Shown here: in pieces, positions 1-11,885 of the stretch | How the letters are laid out: the number at the start of each line of letters is the position of its first letter | Position numbering within the stretch: the first letter of the stretch is position 1 | DNA from: Bullera alba | Taxonomy: Eukaryota; Basidiomycota; Tremellomycetes; Tremellales; Bulleraceae | NCBI GenBank assembly: GCA_001600095.1 | Contig: BCIX01000006.1 | Coordinates: forward strand, 558,001-622,000 | DNA: 64,000 bases | Reading direction: 5' to 3' | Translations under genes and position numbers: made by a program | Notes under the pieces: generated by a model | Databases searched by the model: none | The model's input: only the letters and a program-made list of their open reading frames with translations | What the model was told of the DNA's origin: nothing

Positions 1-1141
1 ACAAAGGGTGTTAAATCAAACTCGTAAAAGCTTCCCGGGTTGAGCGTCGCATTCGGCAGCGAGAACGTAGTGAAGAAGTATGGGATTGCGTCGAGCGAAA
101 CCCAAGTTTCGAGGTACAGAGTACTTGATGCGTTGGTGGATGACACGGTGATTGGAATAGGCAATGATGCAACCGTGCCATTCATCAGGTTGTCCGGTGC
201 GGTCCCGCTGAGTGCAGTTCTATACGTTAGCAGAGAACATAGTGTTTCACTCACCCTTGAACAGATAGCCAGGGAAACTCGGTCGAGTTGACGGCGACCT
301 GGACTTGACCATCACGGATGGGCTGTCCACCATATCGGAAGCTGGAGAGGTCGAGATCGTAGTCGACTTTGCTGCGGGCCATGGTGACAATGTTGCTCAA
401 ATTGGCAGATCTAAGCAGCTCTATCGGACTTCCCACACCGACTTCGATGACAAAACTCGTCTGGGCTCCAGTGTATCCCCAGTAGTCGGTACCAGTGACG
501 ACGATCGTGTACGTGCCGTCGGCCGGCGCCACGCCGTTGAAAGTCATGGTGTCATTGTTAAACGTGAGCCAGGATGGTAGTCGGTCCATCCCTCTCTGCC
601 TCGCGCTCATGAACAGGTTCCCGTTGATAGGCTCGGTGCGGCTGAGGCGAAATGTGTCTGAAGCCCATCCCAGGGCGAACGACCAGTACGGTGGAACGGA
701 GACTCCAGTCCCTCCAGGCATCGTGGTGGCCGAGGCGAACTGCCTGCTAGGTGGATCGCCAATCTGCGACGTGAAGGATTGGTGTACAGCTGGAACAGAA
801 TTGTTGGTCACGATAAGGGTGAAGTTTGTGGTTATCGAGCCTGTAGAGTCGGCAGCAGCGAGTGTTATGATTGATTCTCCCACGTTGGTAGCAGCCGGCG
901 TCCCGTGGAAAGCCAGCGAGGGCGTGTTCCATGACAGCCAGGATGGCAAACCCGAAGGGGTGTAGGTGATATTCCCATTCGAGGCGAAAGAGTCTGGGAA
1001 AAGGTTGAAGACAAACTCCCGACCGACTCGGGCCACGGGAGGTTGCTGATCCATGAGATCATATCGGATAGTAGGCGCCGCTATAGTTGAACTCGTCGAG
1101 AGTAGAATGACCACGGCGGTCGCGACGATAGAGCGGAACAT
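1..1141 (-). CDS. Axl2-like secreted/membrane protein with cadherin-type (CADG) domains, 3' part outside window
   Basis: The protein begins with a hydrophobic signal peptide (MFRSIVATAVVILLSTSS, then Ala-Ala-Pro) and continues with repeated modules containing GLPSWLSW, LPSWLTFNNDTMTFNG and FPWLSVQG. These are typical of dystroglycan-type cadherin-like (CADG) domains found in the yeast bud-site protein Axl2 and fungal homologues. Many NxS/T sites fit a glycosylated extracellular region. I chose the Met at 1141 because it directly precedes the signal peptide; an in-frame Met lies 12 codons upstream at 1177. A 35-nt intron (254 down to 220, with branch site CTAAC and acceptor TATAG) restores the frame, after which coding continues to the left edge. 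The membrane segment and cytoplasmic tail expected of Axl2 lie outside. The family call is good; orthology to Axl2 is an inference. Confidence 0.75.
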
Positions 1142-2503
1142 TGCCAGATGCCGAGGGCGAAGTGGCCCTTTCAGCACTGGGCTTCTCGTAGTAAAGTCGA
1201 GCGCGAATTTGGCCTGTCAAAGGTTGCGTGTGTTGGTGATATCTTCACGACCGTCTAGGCCGTGGTCGACGCAACTGTCAAAGCTGGTCGAGGGATTGGA
1301 GAAAAGGCAAAGTGAGCGTAAAGGAGCGAAATCGAAAATGAGTGTGTAAGAGTCCGAGTGAGGATGAAGGTGCAAGTGACGATAGCGCTGCTGTTCGAGG
1401 GAGTGTGAAGTCACAAGTGTGCAGATGTGCAGAGTGTTGCTCACAAACAGGGACTCCCTCGTGCTGCTCACTCGCCCCTCTGCTGCCCCTTGCTGCCCAC
1501 CTACTCCCAGTGAAAAGGAAAAGCAAACGCGTACTCTCCCTCCACCATCCATTTTCACGCACAAAATAAACGCGTCCAACAGGGTCAGACCCTGAACACA
1601 CCTGCTTGAATACGTAAGCTGTAGCAAAGGCGCGTCCCAGCCTGTCCCAGCAGATGCCGCCGGCCCAGCAACGAGGGTAGATTGCATGCTAGCGGGCAGC
1701 TATACACTTGACTTTGCTTGCTCACTGAGATAACAACAGCACTCTGCTGCTCATCTCGATGACTTGACGTCAAATCTTGGACGAAAGGAATCTCGGGAAC
1801 ACACTGGACGAATTCTGGAACTTCGATTGGCGCCACCCAGGCGAAATGTTCCCCATCGACTACGAGCCACTTGATATTCGTCATTCGAGTCTCTGGCAGC
1901 GACCTAGGGTTAGAACCTGGCGATGAATGAAGCTGAGGTGTTATGAAGGGGCACAATGATGTGTGAGCGCGGGGTCTTCGCACGAGCTCAGAAAGACGAG
2001 CTTCATGAATTCAGAATGACGACTACAAGGGTTAGCGCTGTCGCTCCGCCGCGGTGCGAGCGTGAGCACGGGTGAGCTGGTGTCGCCTTGACTTATGGCA
2101 GTCGACGACGTGTGGCGTCACAGACATCTTGTGTCTGTTGTTCGCACCATTGGCCCACTCTGACGACCGGTCTACGCCGGTCGCCGACAACATAACGACT
2201 ACGATTTCGGAAGATTACAACATCCCACCATCTATCGTTCAGGTTCAACGAAGCACAAAAGTCTCTGTTGACGCTCTTGCAGTCTTACTCACAGATGGCA
2301 GTAGCTCGTAGAGGCTGGTCGTGGCTCAAGTCGTGTCATCAGCGCGTCGGGTTTCCATTGACAATGTGCTGTTGTACAAGCTCACTTGCGATACCCGCAC
2401 AGGCATTGGATCAACTCTTTTTTCGCCGTGCCGCTCGGACGTACGGATACCAGTATGAGATGGCTAGCATCTCATGAACTCCTCACTAGTATGCATCTGC
2501 TAT
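1142..2503. other. Intergenic stretch with no convincing gene
   Basis: This holds the 5' side of the Axl2-like gene and the 3' flank of the peptidase gene. A minus-strand open frame at 1884-1585 starts MTNIKWLVVDGEHFAW and runs about 100 codons, but I see no recognisable motif and no consistent splice context. It could be a small gene, an exon or chance. The part from about 1300 to 1560 is rich in short purine/pyrimidine runs, as expected of untranslated sequence. Confidence 0.5.
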
Positions 2504-4319
2504 CTACTGCCCAGAGCACACCTTCTCAATCCATGCTCGCTCCCGGCCGACCGTCGTCAGGTTCTCCACTCCGTCCTCCCTTACCACCACAACGTCTTCG
2601 ATCCGGACTCCCCCTACGCTAATGTACTCTCTCAATTTGTCCTGGTTTACCAGGTTCGATGTCCAGACTCCGTTGTCCTCCATGAGTAAAGGCGGGAAGT
2701 AACAACCAGGCTCGATAGTGAGGACCATGCCGACCTCCAACTTCTTGCGGATGCGGAGCAGAGAGTGTAGTTTCGCCGGCACCGCTCTCACCTCGTCTGG
2801 CGTGTCTGTGATGTCTGCCTTGAGGTACTGCCGCGAGTCGTGCACGTCCAGCCCGAGCGAGTGGCCGAGACCATGTGGGAAAAAGGCGTGAGTGAGGCCC
2901 GATTGCAACATCTCCTCTGGGCTTCCCGTGAAGATACCAAACGAGATGAAACCCTCGATGAGGACTTTGTGCGCGTGCAAGTGTAGCAAATCCCAATGGA
3001 TCCCAGGTCGGACCATAGCCTCGCATTCCTACAAGTCAGCGGGAGTCTCACTTTGGGTGACTCACCTTTTGCATCTTCAGAACCAGCTCGTATATCTCCC
3101 CAGCTCGAGGCGTAAATTTCCCTCCGTTACCAACTGGAATAGTTCGGGTAATGTCGCTAGCATAGTCTCTCCATTCACAACCGGCGTCAATCAAGAGGAC
3201 TTGAGGCTCGAAAGCGGAGTCGTGGAAAGACGTCGTAGCGGCATTGTGGTCATGATCCGGTATCGACCCGCAGCAACCCCTGTGAGGGGCTTTGGGTATA
3301 AAGCTCCTGTCTCCGGGCTTGCGGACAGTCGACGTCGAAGGGAACAGTCGGTCGTTACATCTAGGAAGTCAGCTTTGCTAAAATCTCGCACTTACACGTA
3401 GTGGAGGACAGACGCGTTGGTTCCCGAAGCCACAATGGGGAGGTACGCCTGCTCCGCACTACTGCGATTAGTGTCATGCCATCTATCAGCTGGTCTCAAC
3501 TCACCCGGCCCGTCGACACGTTGCAACGAACAACGCCTCGGCATCTCTCTCACTTTCTACCTCCCATTGGCCCACATCCTCCTTTTCATTCCGTTTTTTC
3601 GCACCTCCGCTGGCTTTCGATCTACCAGAAGCATACCTGCCGAGCTCTCGCATGAGCACCTCGTGCGCGCTCGAGGAAATCCTGTTGGCTTCTCGGATGA
3701 GGTCTATCTCGTACTCGTCTTTCGTGATTCGAGCGATGTGGAGTGCTTCATACAGGTATTTGTCCGTCGAATCCAGTCCCTTGAGCAGACTCCCAATCTC
3801 TTCACTGAACGGAGGGAACTCGGTGGTGTTGGGCAGAATGTGGACGACGAAGCCGCTCAGAGCTTTGGGCAGCTCTTCGCAGTATGCAATTTCGTCGCTG
3901 TCGAACGAAGATCTCGCCTCTTCGAGAGAGGGTGGTGCCACGGACCACATAGCAAGATCTTTGTCCAGGCCGGGGATGTATAGGCGGTGTTTGACATTTA
4001 CTGGCTCTCCCGCCGAAATCTCAAAAGTCACCAACAGGGACGATGTCGCTACTGGACAACCGGTGAGGTAGAAAAAGTTGGCTTCTTGGTCTACAATTCA
4101 TCAGCTCCATCTCAGCTCTGACTCACGATATGGCAGCTCTCTGTCGGTGTCATGGCGGAACATCACAGGGGCAGATTGTACGAGGATGGCATGTTGCTGT
4201 GGTGTCAGTAACGGTTGGCGCGGTCGACTTACCTTGCCGCTGCCTTCATCAGGGATCTTCTTAGCAATCTCTCTGGCCACCTTCGCCGCGTGAGCTCTTG
4301 CTGGGTATAGGCCTGACAT
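2504..4319 (-). CDS. Xaa-Pro dipeptidase / aminopeptidase P family (M24B) metallopeptidase
   Basis: The product is a prolidase/aminopeptidase P-like enzyme that cleaves Xaa-Pro bonds using two metal ions. The N-terminal half is the creatinase-like domain ([18 protein letters not shown] start; [20 protein letters not shown]; later YFLTGCP). The C-terminal half is the pita-bread domain with the five-ligand pattern: LLIDAGCEW and SDITRT supply two Asp, [13 protein letters not shown] a His, TIEPGCYF a Glu and GGVRIEDVV the last Glu. The substrate-binding stretch [11 protein letters not shown] is also present. Several short introns interrupt it; the span includes them. The start at 4319 fits the family, and the stop follows the C-terminus ...WIEKVCSGQ. 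The cytosolic prolidase PEPD is the best match; the mitochondrial Icp55 type is less likely because no clear presequence is seen. Confidence 0.88.
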
Positions 4320-4562
4320 AATGTGTATCTCCTGTGTCGACTATGAAAGAGGAGAAACAAGTCAAGAACTATCAAAGAAGAGCAGCCGGAGCATGGTCAG
4401 ACTTCGACTTTCGAGGATGGCCGGAGATGGCCGACGACTGCACGTGGACTGGCCTGGATCGTCCATAGAGATCTGCAGACTGCATGACCCGTATGACATC
4501 GACGAGTAGAGCCGTAGAGGCGGTAGTACGCTTAGCCTGCAGCAGAGTTACGATCCGTCTAC

Positions 4563-5837
4563 TTATATACGATCCACATCCAGCGTCTTGAGGCTGTCGC
4601 GCTTCGCATCCAAGCTCTTTGACCTAGGCCGCGTCTTGTGCGGCAGCTCGACCTTGCCTACGGAATCCGAGAGCAGTTTCTCCAACCGCTGATCAGAGAT
4701 TCCCACGCTATCGCCGTCGTCCAGGAGATCGTCGTCCGTCCCGACCGCCATGTCCTTCATTGGCGCGGGGGGAGTGGGTGCTACTTTGGGAACCTGGGCC
4801 GCGCTATGAGCAATGTTGGCAGTGTAGACCGACACTCCAATGGCAGAGAGCACAATGACGATGATAATGGCTGCCATACGATTGTCAGTGAACTTTTCTG
4901 AGGGTGTGGTGTGATACGCACAAATAGCTCGACGCGTTGCGTCCCATTTCGTAGACTCGATCTCGGTCTTGAGATCTCCCAGTGAGATGGTGAATTTATT
5001 GTTGATTTCCTGGGCGTCAGTCGGTCCCAGACGCCGCACCTACCTCTATGGAGATCTCCAGACCCTTCTGTTCCGACTTGTTCTCCGCCTTTCGATTATT
5101 CATATCCATTTCGATACTGTCGGTCAGTCGAGCTCGCAGCAGAGCCACTCACTCGTGCTTCAACGTCTGGATATCCTCCTTGAGCTTTTGCTCCAAGCTA
5201 TCAACCTCTCTCTGTATCGCCCCCGCCATTGTCTTCAATGCCAAACTGTCATTACGAGCTCGCACGCTCAGCTCCGTCCGTAGCTCCGACAACGCCGCCC
5301 TGAAGAGGTACGCCGCCTATACGTTAGCTAAAAACACTTGCCTTTGCTCACATTCTCCATATCCTCCTTTCCTAGCATATTCCGTATTGCTTGATGCTTC
5401 CGCTGTATTATCAGCTCCTTGACCGCGGTCATCAGGGCCAATGATGTCGGACGCTCCAGCTCCGATTTCTCTAGATATGACACGAAAGCATGAGTGTCGA
5501 AAGGATGCTGTAGATGCGGTGGAAGCGGCAGCGGTGATGGTTGTGGAGGCGCTGGCAGCGATGTGATCACTGTACCTCCCGGGTTTGATGGGCCTGCTTC
5601 ACTGCTAGGCCCAGAGCCATGCGATTGAGATGACTGCAAGCCATTGGTGGTCGGGTCGTGCTCCGCAAAGGGATGTTGAGACGACGAACTGGCGAACTCG
5701 AGCGAGGGCGATTCCACCAAGCGAGATGTGCCGTCAGGCGAGGATTCGATGATGATACCTCGGCTGAAGAAACCCGGTAGGTGGGATGCTCTGTGAGCTT
5801 TGGGTATGAATCCGGTAGCTCTTCGGAGTGCAATCAT
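4563..5837 (-). CDS. FMP32: Mitochondrial DUF1640 / CCDC90 family protein (Fmp32/MCUR1-like)
   Basis: An N-terminal stretch rich in Arg and Ser with few acids (MIALRRATGFIPKAHRAS) looks like a mitochondrial presequence. After a Ser/Pro-rich linker comes the family signature FDTHAFVSYLEKSELERPTS and LALMTAVKELI. This is followed by long heptad coiled coils (AIQREVDSLEQKLKEDIQ, then EINNKFTISLGDLKTEIE) and a single C-terminal membrane segment, AAIIIVIVLSAIGVSVYTA. That order matches DUF1640 proteins such as yeast Fmp32 and animal MCUR1/CCDC90B, which sit in the inner membrane and are linked to cytochrome oxidase assembly and calcium uptake. The short tail after the membrane helix is acidic and then basic. 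At least four short introns are included. The gene is head-to-head with UVE1 over 380 bp. Confidence 0.85.
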
Positions 5838-6217
5838 TGAACTAGCTGGACTTGTCGAGAGGAGGATATACGATAGCTGTTACTTTGAGCAGCTTTGAGC
5901 TTTACGACGCATGAGCTGACGCTGCGACCTCGGCTGCAAGCTCGGCCACCTCTGGCAGCGAGCATAAAGCGGCGTGACCCGCTTTCCGCCACCCAACAAG
6001 CTCGAACGCATTACGTAAATGGTGACTACCTATGACGTGGTGATTCCCGCAATTCGATCGAGCGTAATCCAACTCTGCGCGACTGTCTATCGAGTATGGA
6101 GCGGTAAAACTTTGAGTCAGTAGACCACCCAACTTCTACAACAGCGAGGACATCGACCCTTATCGACCTGGTCACAACTACGACGTCGTTCAGTCTCTTT
6201 TCGACACAACTCGCCGC
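5838..6217. promoter_or_regulatory. Shared divergent promoter region of FMP32 and UVE1
   Basis: These 380 bp lie between two outward-reading starts. I see no ORF of note and no perfect TATA box near either start. Light control of UVE1 through a white-collar complex is known in Cryptococcus neoformans; I cannot point to a specific white-collar site here. Confidence 0.5.
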
Positions 6218-8391
6218 ATGGCATCACGCCTGCTCGGACGAAGTCTCCAGACCCAGCTCCGATCGTTGCCTCGAACGACATCGAAATTCACCTTCCGACC
6301 GGTTTATCGACATTTCCATAGTCCCAGCATGCCGACGCGGTCTGCAGCGTTGAAGCAGGCAACTGCTGCCTCGGATATTGGCGTCCCTCTGGTGGAAGCC
6401 CTCAAGCACGTACCCCCAGCTGCGACTTCAGCATCCGACGATGATCTCACTCCGCCGCCGCCAGAGGCCAGTCAAACCAAAGAGGACTTAGTCCAGGAAC
6501 TCGCTGCTGAGCTGGTCAAAGAGAGGAAAGAAGAGACAGAGGAGAAACCCAAACGGAGTAGAAAAAAGGCAGTAGCCCAAGAGGCCACCGAAAAGACGCC
6601 CAAGAAGCGTCCAGCTCGCAAAGCGTCGGCAGCGGCCGCGGTGGTAGACCACTCCGAGAGCGACGGATCGATACCAGCTGTCACGCCAAAGAAGAGGAAG
6701 ACGCCGGTAAAGAAGAAGGTGGACACTGAAGGTGATGACGCGGACACCCCTGCGAAACCCAAGAAGAAGACGCCAAAAAAGTCACGTATAGCGAAAGACG
6801 AGCCAGATCTCGATTCTGATGGCAACGAGATTCCAAAGAAGAAGCGAAAGGTAAAAGAGTATCCCAAAAAGGTGTACGACATCCCAGATGTCGAGCGCAA
6901 AGAGTCTACCTTTCGAGGTAAGTCACTCTCGGCTGAGATCGACCTGACCCAGTAGGGAGACTCGGCTACGCGTGCCTCAATACGGTCTTACGGAGTACCA
7001 AACCAGACAGCATATTCTGTTCGCGGACATGTCGCATTGCCAGTATAGAGGAAGAAGGCATGGCTTTGCCAAAAGGGCTCGCGGAGATGAACGTGAGGGA
7101 TCTGAAAAAGATGATAGAGTGGAACGAGGAGAACAAGTAGGTCTAAGTATGTCGCCCAGCTGACGACAGGATCCGCTTCATGAGATTATCCTCAGAGATG
7201 TTCCCCTTCGCCTCGCACGAAAAGTACGGCTACGATCTGTCTTTCGTCGACAAGGAGCTGCGAGAGATTGGCGATCTCGCAAAGAAGTACGGACATAGAT
7301 TGACAATGCACCCAGGTCAGGTAGGTTCGCTGGCTAGGATCCCCCTGACACCTTCAGTTTACGCAGCTTGGTACACCGAAAGAGGCGGTCGTTCGAGCCT
7401 CGATCCGGGAGCTAGAATACCAATGTGAGATCATGGATCGAATGGGTCTGGATCAGGACGGTGTCATGATGTAAGTCCGTCGCCCCTCCGCCGCTGACGA
7501 CAGTATCCACATGGGCGGAGTCTTTGGGAACAAGGAGGAAACACTGGAACGATTCAAGGTCAATTATGCCAAACTCCCCGACAAGATCAAAGCCCGACTC
7601 GTCCTGGAGAACGACGAGGTGAGTCGTCTTGAACCGACGTAGCTTACACTTAGATCTGCTATAACGTCGACGATCTCATGCCAGTTTGCACCGAGCTGAA
7701 CATTCCCATCATCTTCGACTACCATCACGACTGGATCAACCCGTCGAGCGAGCCGCCAGCGGTGCTGATACCCAAGATCGAGGAGATGTGGAAGAGAAAG
7801 GGCATCAAGATGAAGCAGCATCTATCGGAGCCTCGTCCAGGCGCTGAAACGGTGATGGAGCGACGTGCACATGCGGATAGATGCAAGCAACTGCCAAAGG
7901 ACCTTCCCGACGACGTGGATCTGATGATAGAGGTGGGTTCGTCGCGTTAGATGGAGCTGACTGTTTTAGGCTAAAGACAAAGTGCGTTCGAGTGTCGCGT
8001 CTCTCGCTGACCTTTACAGGAGCAAGCGGTCTTCGAGCTATATAGGATCTAGTGAGTGTACACGTCGCGACCGTACTAACCCTCGCAGTGGCCTAGAAGA
8101 TGTCATTCACGACAACTTGCGCCCCCCTGATCCAGCGCCCAGTATGCAGACCAAAGGCAGAAAGTCGAACCTGAAAAAGTGCGTATACCCCATACTGCCT
8201 TCGGCTGATCAAACGCCAGGAAGACCAAAGACACTGGTACTGTGGATTCCGATGGCGAGTTGGTCAAGCTCGAAGACGTGGAGAAGGAGGGAGACGGAGA
8301 CGTCGGCGATGAGGGTTCGGTGGGGCTTCGCGAGACCAGCGCGGAAGTCAAGCCTACAGTCTCAGACGCGGAGGGCGCACCCGCGACCTAG
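6218..8391 (+). CDS. UVE1: UV damage endonuclease UvdE/Uve1
   Basis: This enzyme nicks DNA 5' of UV photoproducts and other lesions, starting an excision pathway independent of NER. The catalytic TIM-barrel is complete: RLGYACLNT, FMRLSSEMFPFASHEKYGYD, HPGQ joined across an intron to FTQLGTPKEAV, MIIHMGGVFGNKEETLERF, RLVLENDE, FDYHHDWINPS and DLMIEAKDKEQAVFELYRI. The roughly 230-residue N-terminal extension is unusual. It begins like a mitochondrial presequence (MASRLLGRSLQTQLRS), has a second in-frame Met at 6329, is Lys-rich, and contains PKKKRKV at 6833-6853, identical to the SV40-type nuclear signal. In C. neoformans Uve1 protects mitochondrial DNA, so dual targeting is plausible. The gene has very short introns (33 nt at 7471-7503) and a 12-nt exon (7970-7981). 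It ends 35 bp from the OXA1 stop. Confidence 0.93.
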
Positions 8392-8426
8392 CGCTTCGAG
8401 TGGTATGAGATGCATACATCGTCCGC

Positions 8427-10069
8427 CTACTTTTTCCTCTCCTTGATCCTCTCCCTCTCCATAAGCGAGGTGCCCCTCCTGAGCCCGAGCTGCGCCTCGT
8501 TTTGTCGCAAGATAGCCTGTCTCTTCGTGGCCTCGTCCGCGCGCTCTTTGTAAACGTCTCGGAAGGACTTCAAAACATAGTCGCGGGACTCTTTGAAGGT
8601 AGGCTCCGAGGCGGGTGGTGAAGTGGGGAGAAGAAAGTACCGCCTCGCCGCAGCTGTCCTCAGCAAAAGGGCCTGAGAGATGCTCATCAAGTTGGCGGAC
8701 ATCCAGTAGACCAACAGGGCCTGTAGTTTCAGCTTCAGCCGTCCCCGCGATCACTTACAGCGGGGAATTGGGTCATGAAAAGGACCATGATGGGTGATGC
8801 CATTGCGAATATGTTCTTGAAATGTCTCGAAAGACCTTCAGCAGCAGTGGCACCCATTCCATCTGCGCCCAACTGATCGCATTAGCTACAAGCCCGGTCA
8901 TTCAAAACTCACTCTCATTACGACATTGGTGAGCCCAACAGCTATGGCGGGAAGTATCACGTAGTATGGATCCGCTTGCGTCAAGTCTGTGAACCAGAGC
9001 ATGCCTCCTTCCTCCAATGACGGTAAAGGATGGCTCGCAAGCTTTCTAACGGCCATGAATGTACAGATCGTGAGGGGGGCTTGGATAAGCGGAAACTTGA
9101 GCAACCCGGCGGGATGGACATCGTGAGCCGACCAGAATGCTTGCAAGCGCTTGACGGCAAATACCATAGCCTCCTGGTCTCCTGAGTTCTTGGCGATTTC
9201 AACCTCTTTCTGCATCGGGGTCAATTGTGGTGCCATCTCCCTCATCTTGGCGGTCCGTTTGGTATGCTTGATAAATGGCCCGAAAACGCAGAGTCGGATG
9301 GCGGCAGCAAGCAGGAGAATGGTGCCCGCCCTAAAGTCAGCGCAAGAGAACAAGTGAGAACTCACCATGGCAGGGGAACTATGTCGTGCAAAGTAACGAG
9401 GGCGTCCCGAACCCAGCCGGCGGGATTGAAGATACTGTGGTCTAGGCCAATTGAAGCGAGATCAACTCGGGAGCAGGTGGCGTGAATTGCCTCTGGTGAT
9501 CTCAAGAGCTGTTTCAACGGCACTTCCGGATTCATCGCAACGAGTTCGGAGAGAGATAGCGAATGGTCTGTTACACTGGCAGGAGCAGCGGAGAGATCGG
9601 CCGCAGACTGGGTTACGCTGTCTGATCCAAGGGCCGAGTTGGTGGACGCGGAGCCAGTGGAGGCGACGTGAGATGGAACTCCGGAATCTAGCGTTGCAGA
9701 TGTCGATGCCGCCTCTTCGGTGAGCCCACTATGCGAGAGCGACGGAGGGTTTCCGCCGGTCGAAGTCACACCAGATGGACCCAAAGCCGACATGTACCGC
9801 AGCTGGCGCAGTGTTTGCGATTGACCGACATGCGCGGGACGCTTTCCCAAAGCAACAGAAGAGGGCTAAGAGGTGTCAGAACGACGTCGAAGAGGTCCAG
9901 CAGGTGTACATACTCGCTGGAAGGACGAGAGTGATCGAGCAGGGATTCGGAGTCCAGGCGGGCCCAGCCTGAAGCGAGTGAGCGGAGTGTTACTCGTCAT
10001 ATAGTTTGATACATACCTGGGACCAGCGGCCGCCACTAGTCTGGAGGAGGACGCGACCTTGGACAGCAT
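8427..10069 (-). CDS. OXA1: Mitochondrial inner-membrane insertase Oxa1 (YidC/Alb3 family)
   Basis: Oxa1 inserts mitochondrially made and some imported proteins into the inner membrane. The start MLSKVASSSRLVAAAGPR is a good mitochondrial targeting signal; the in-frame Met upstream at 10240 lacks this quality. After a Ser/Thr-rich spacer come the YidC-type elements: GWVRDALVTLHDIVPLPW joined to AGTILLLAAAIRLCVFGPF, a charged loop with MREMAPQLTPMQKEVEIAKN, LLKFPLIQAPLTICTFMAVR, PYYVILPAIAVGLTNVVMR, IMVLFMTQFPA and LLVYWMSANLMSISQALLL. The C-terminal tail is basic with coiled-coil character (LMERERIKERKK), as in mitochondrial Oxa1, where it binds ribosomes. Several short introns are included. 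It diverges from the complex I subunit gene and converges on UVE1. Confidence 0.92.
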
Positions 10070-10319
10070 ACCGGAGGCTGTTGTCAATACAGTGAGAGAG
10101 GTGTACTGTATGCTGCTCTGTAGTGCAGCTTGTCCATGTCGATGTTGAAATTCCTGGCCGTGCCCGCAGGAAAATCCGGCGGAGGCTATTTCAGCGGCGA
10201 TCACCGCCTTCTGCCTGCCGTTTAAACAACCTTTCTCCAATTGGCTCTCGCCATCGACGTCTTCCGATCTAGCTGGAGCAAAGTATTTCTTGTACTATAT
10301 ACACTATACCACAGACATC

Positions 10320-11460
<1,141 letters not shown>

Positions 11461-11885
11461 AACGTCGGTTGGAGAGCTCGCCGCTGGATTAAAGCGGATC
11501 GGCCTATTTTGCAGACTTGTTCTACTCACATAGGAGTATGTATCGAATGTTGGCTATCGCTTCCCCGCTTGTATCTACCCCTAGGTATCAAGCTTGTCTC
11601 CCCACGTCTTGACTGAAGGGCTCACGAGACATGCCACGAAAATTTGGTCCCGTCTTCCTCCACCTCGAAATGTTGAACTGGAAAGTGAAACAACCTCGAG
11701 CCTCGAGGGATGTGTGCTTTTGACAGTGTTCGACTCGCATTCAACCATCAACGACAGCACGACATCGCCTAGAACGTTAACGATAAAAGGATTTAACAGC
11801 ATAGCAATCGATAGCAAGACCATCTGGGAGTCCACTAAGACATTTCAACCCCTCTGGGCGTGCTCGTGACGCCGTTTCCCCCGCC
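11461..11885. other. Intergenic gap between NDUFS7 and exportin-T
   Basis: About 425 bp with both flanking genes on the plus strand. No supported gene is seen. It should contain the NDUFS7 3' end and the exportin-T promoter. Confidence 0.5.

Noticed and set aside
1217..1687. Minus-strand 156-codon open frame near the left end
   Set aside because: Low-complexity Ser/Leu-rich translation, no domain, no splice logic; likely untranslated DNA.
9866..10240. OXA1 start at the upstream Met (10240)
   Set aside because: The extra 57 residues are Gln/His/Gly-rich and not presequence-like, while MLSKVASSSRLVAAAG at 10069 is.
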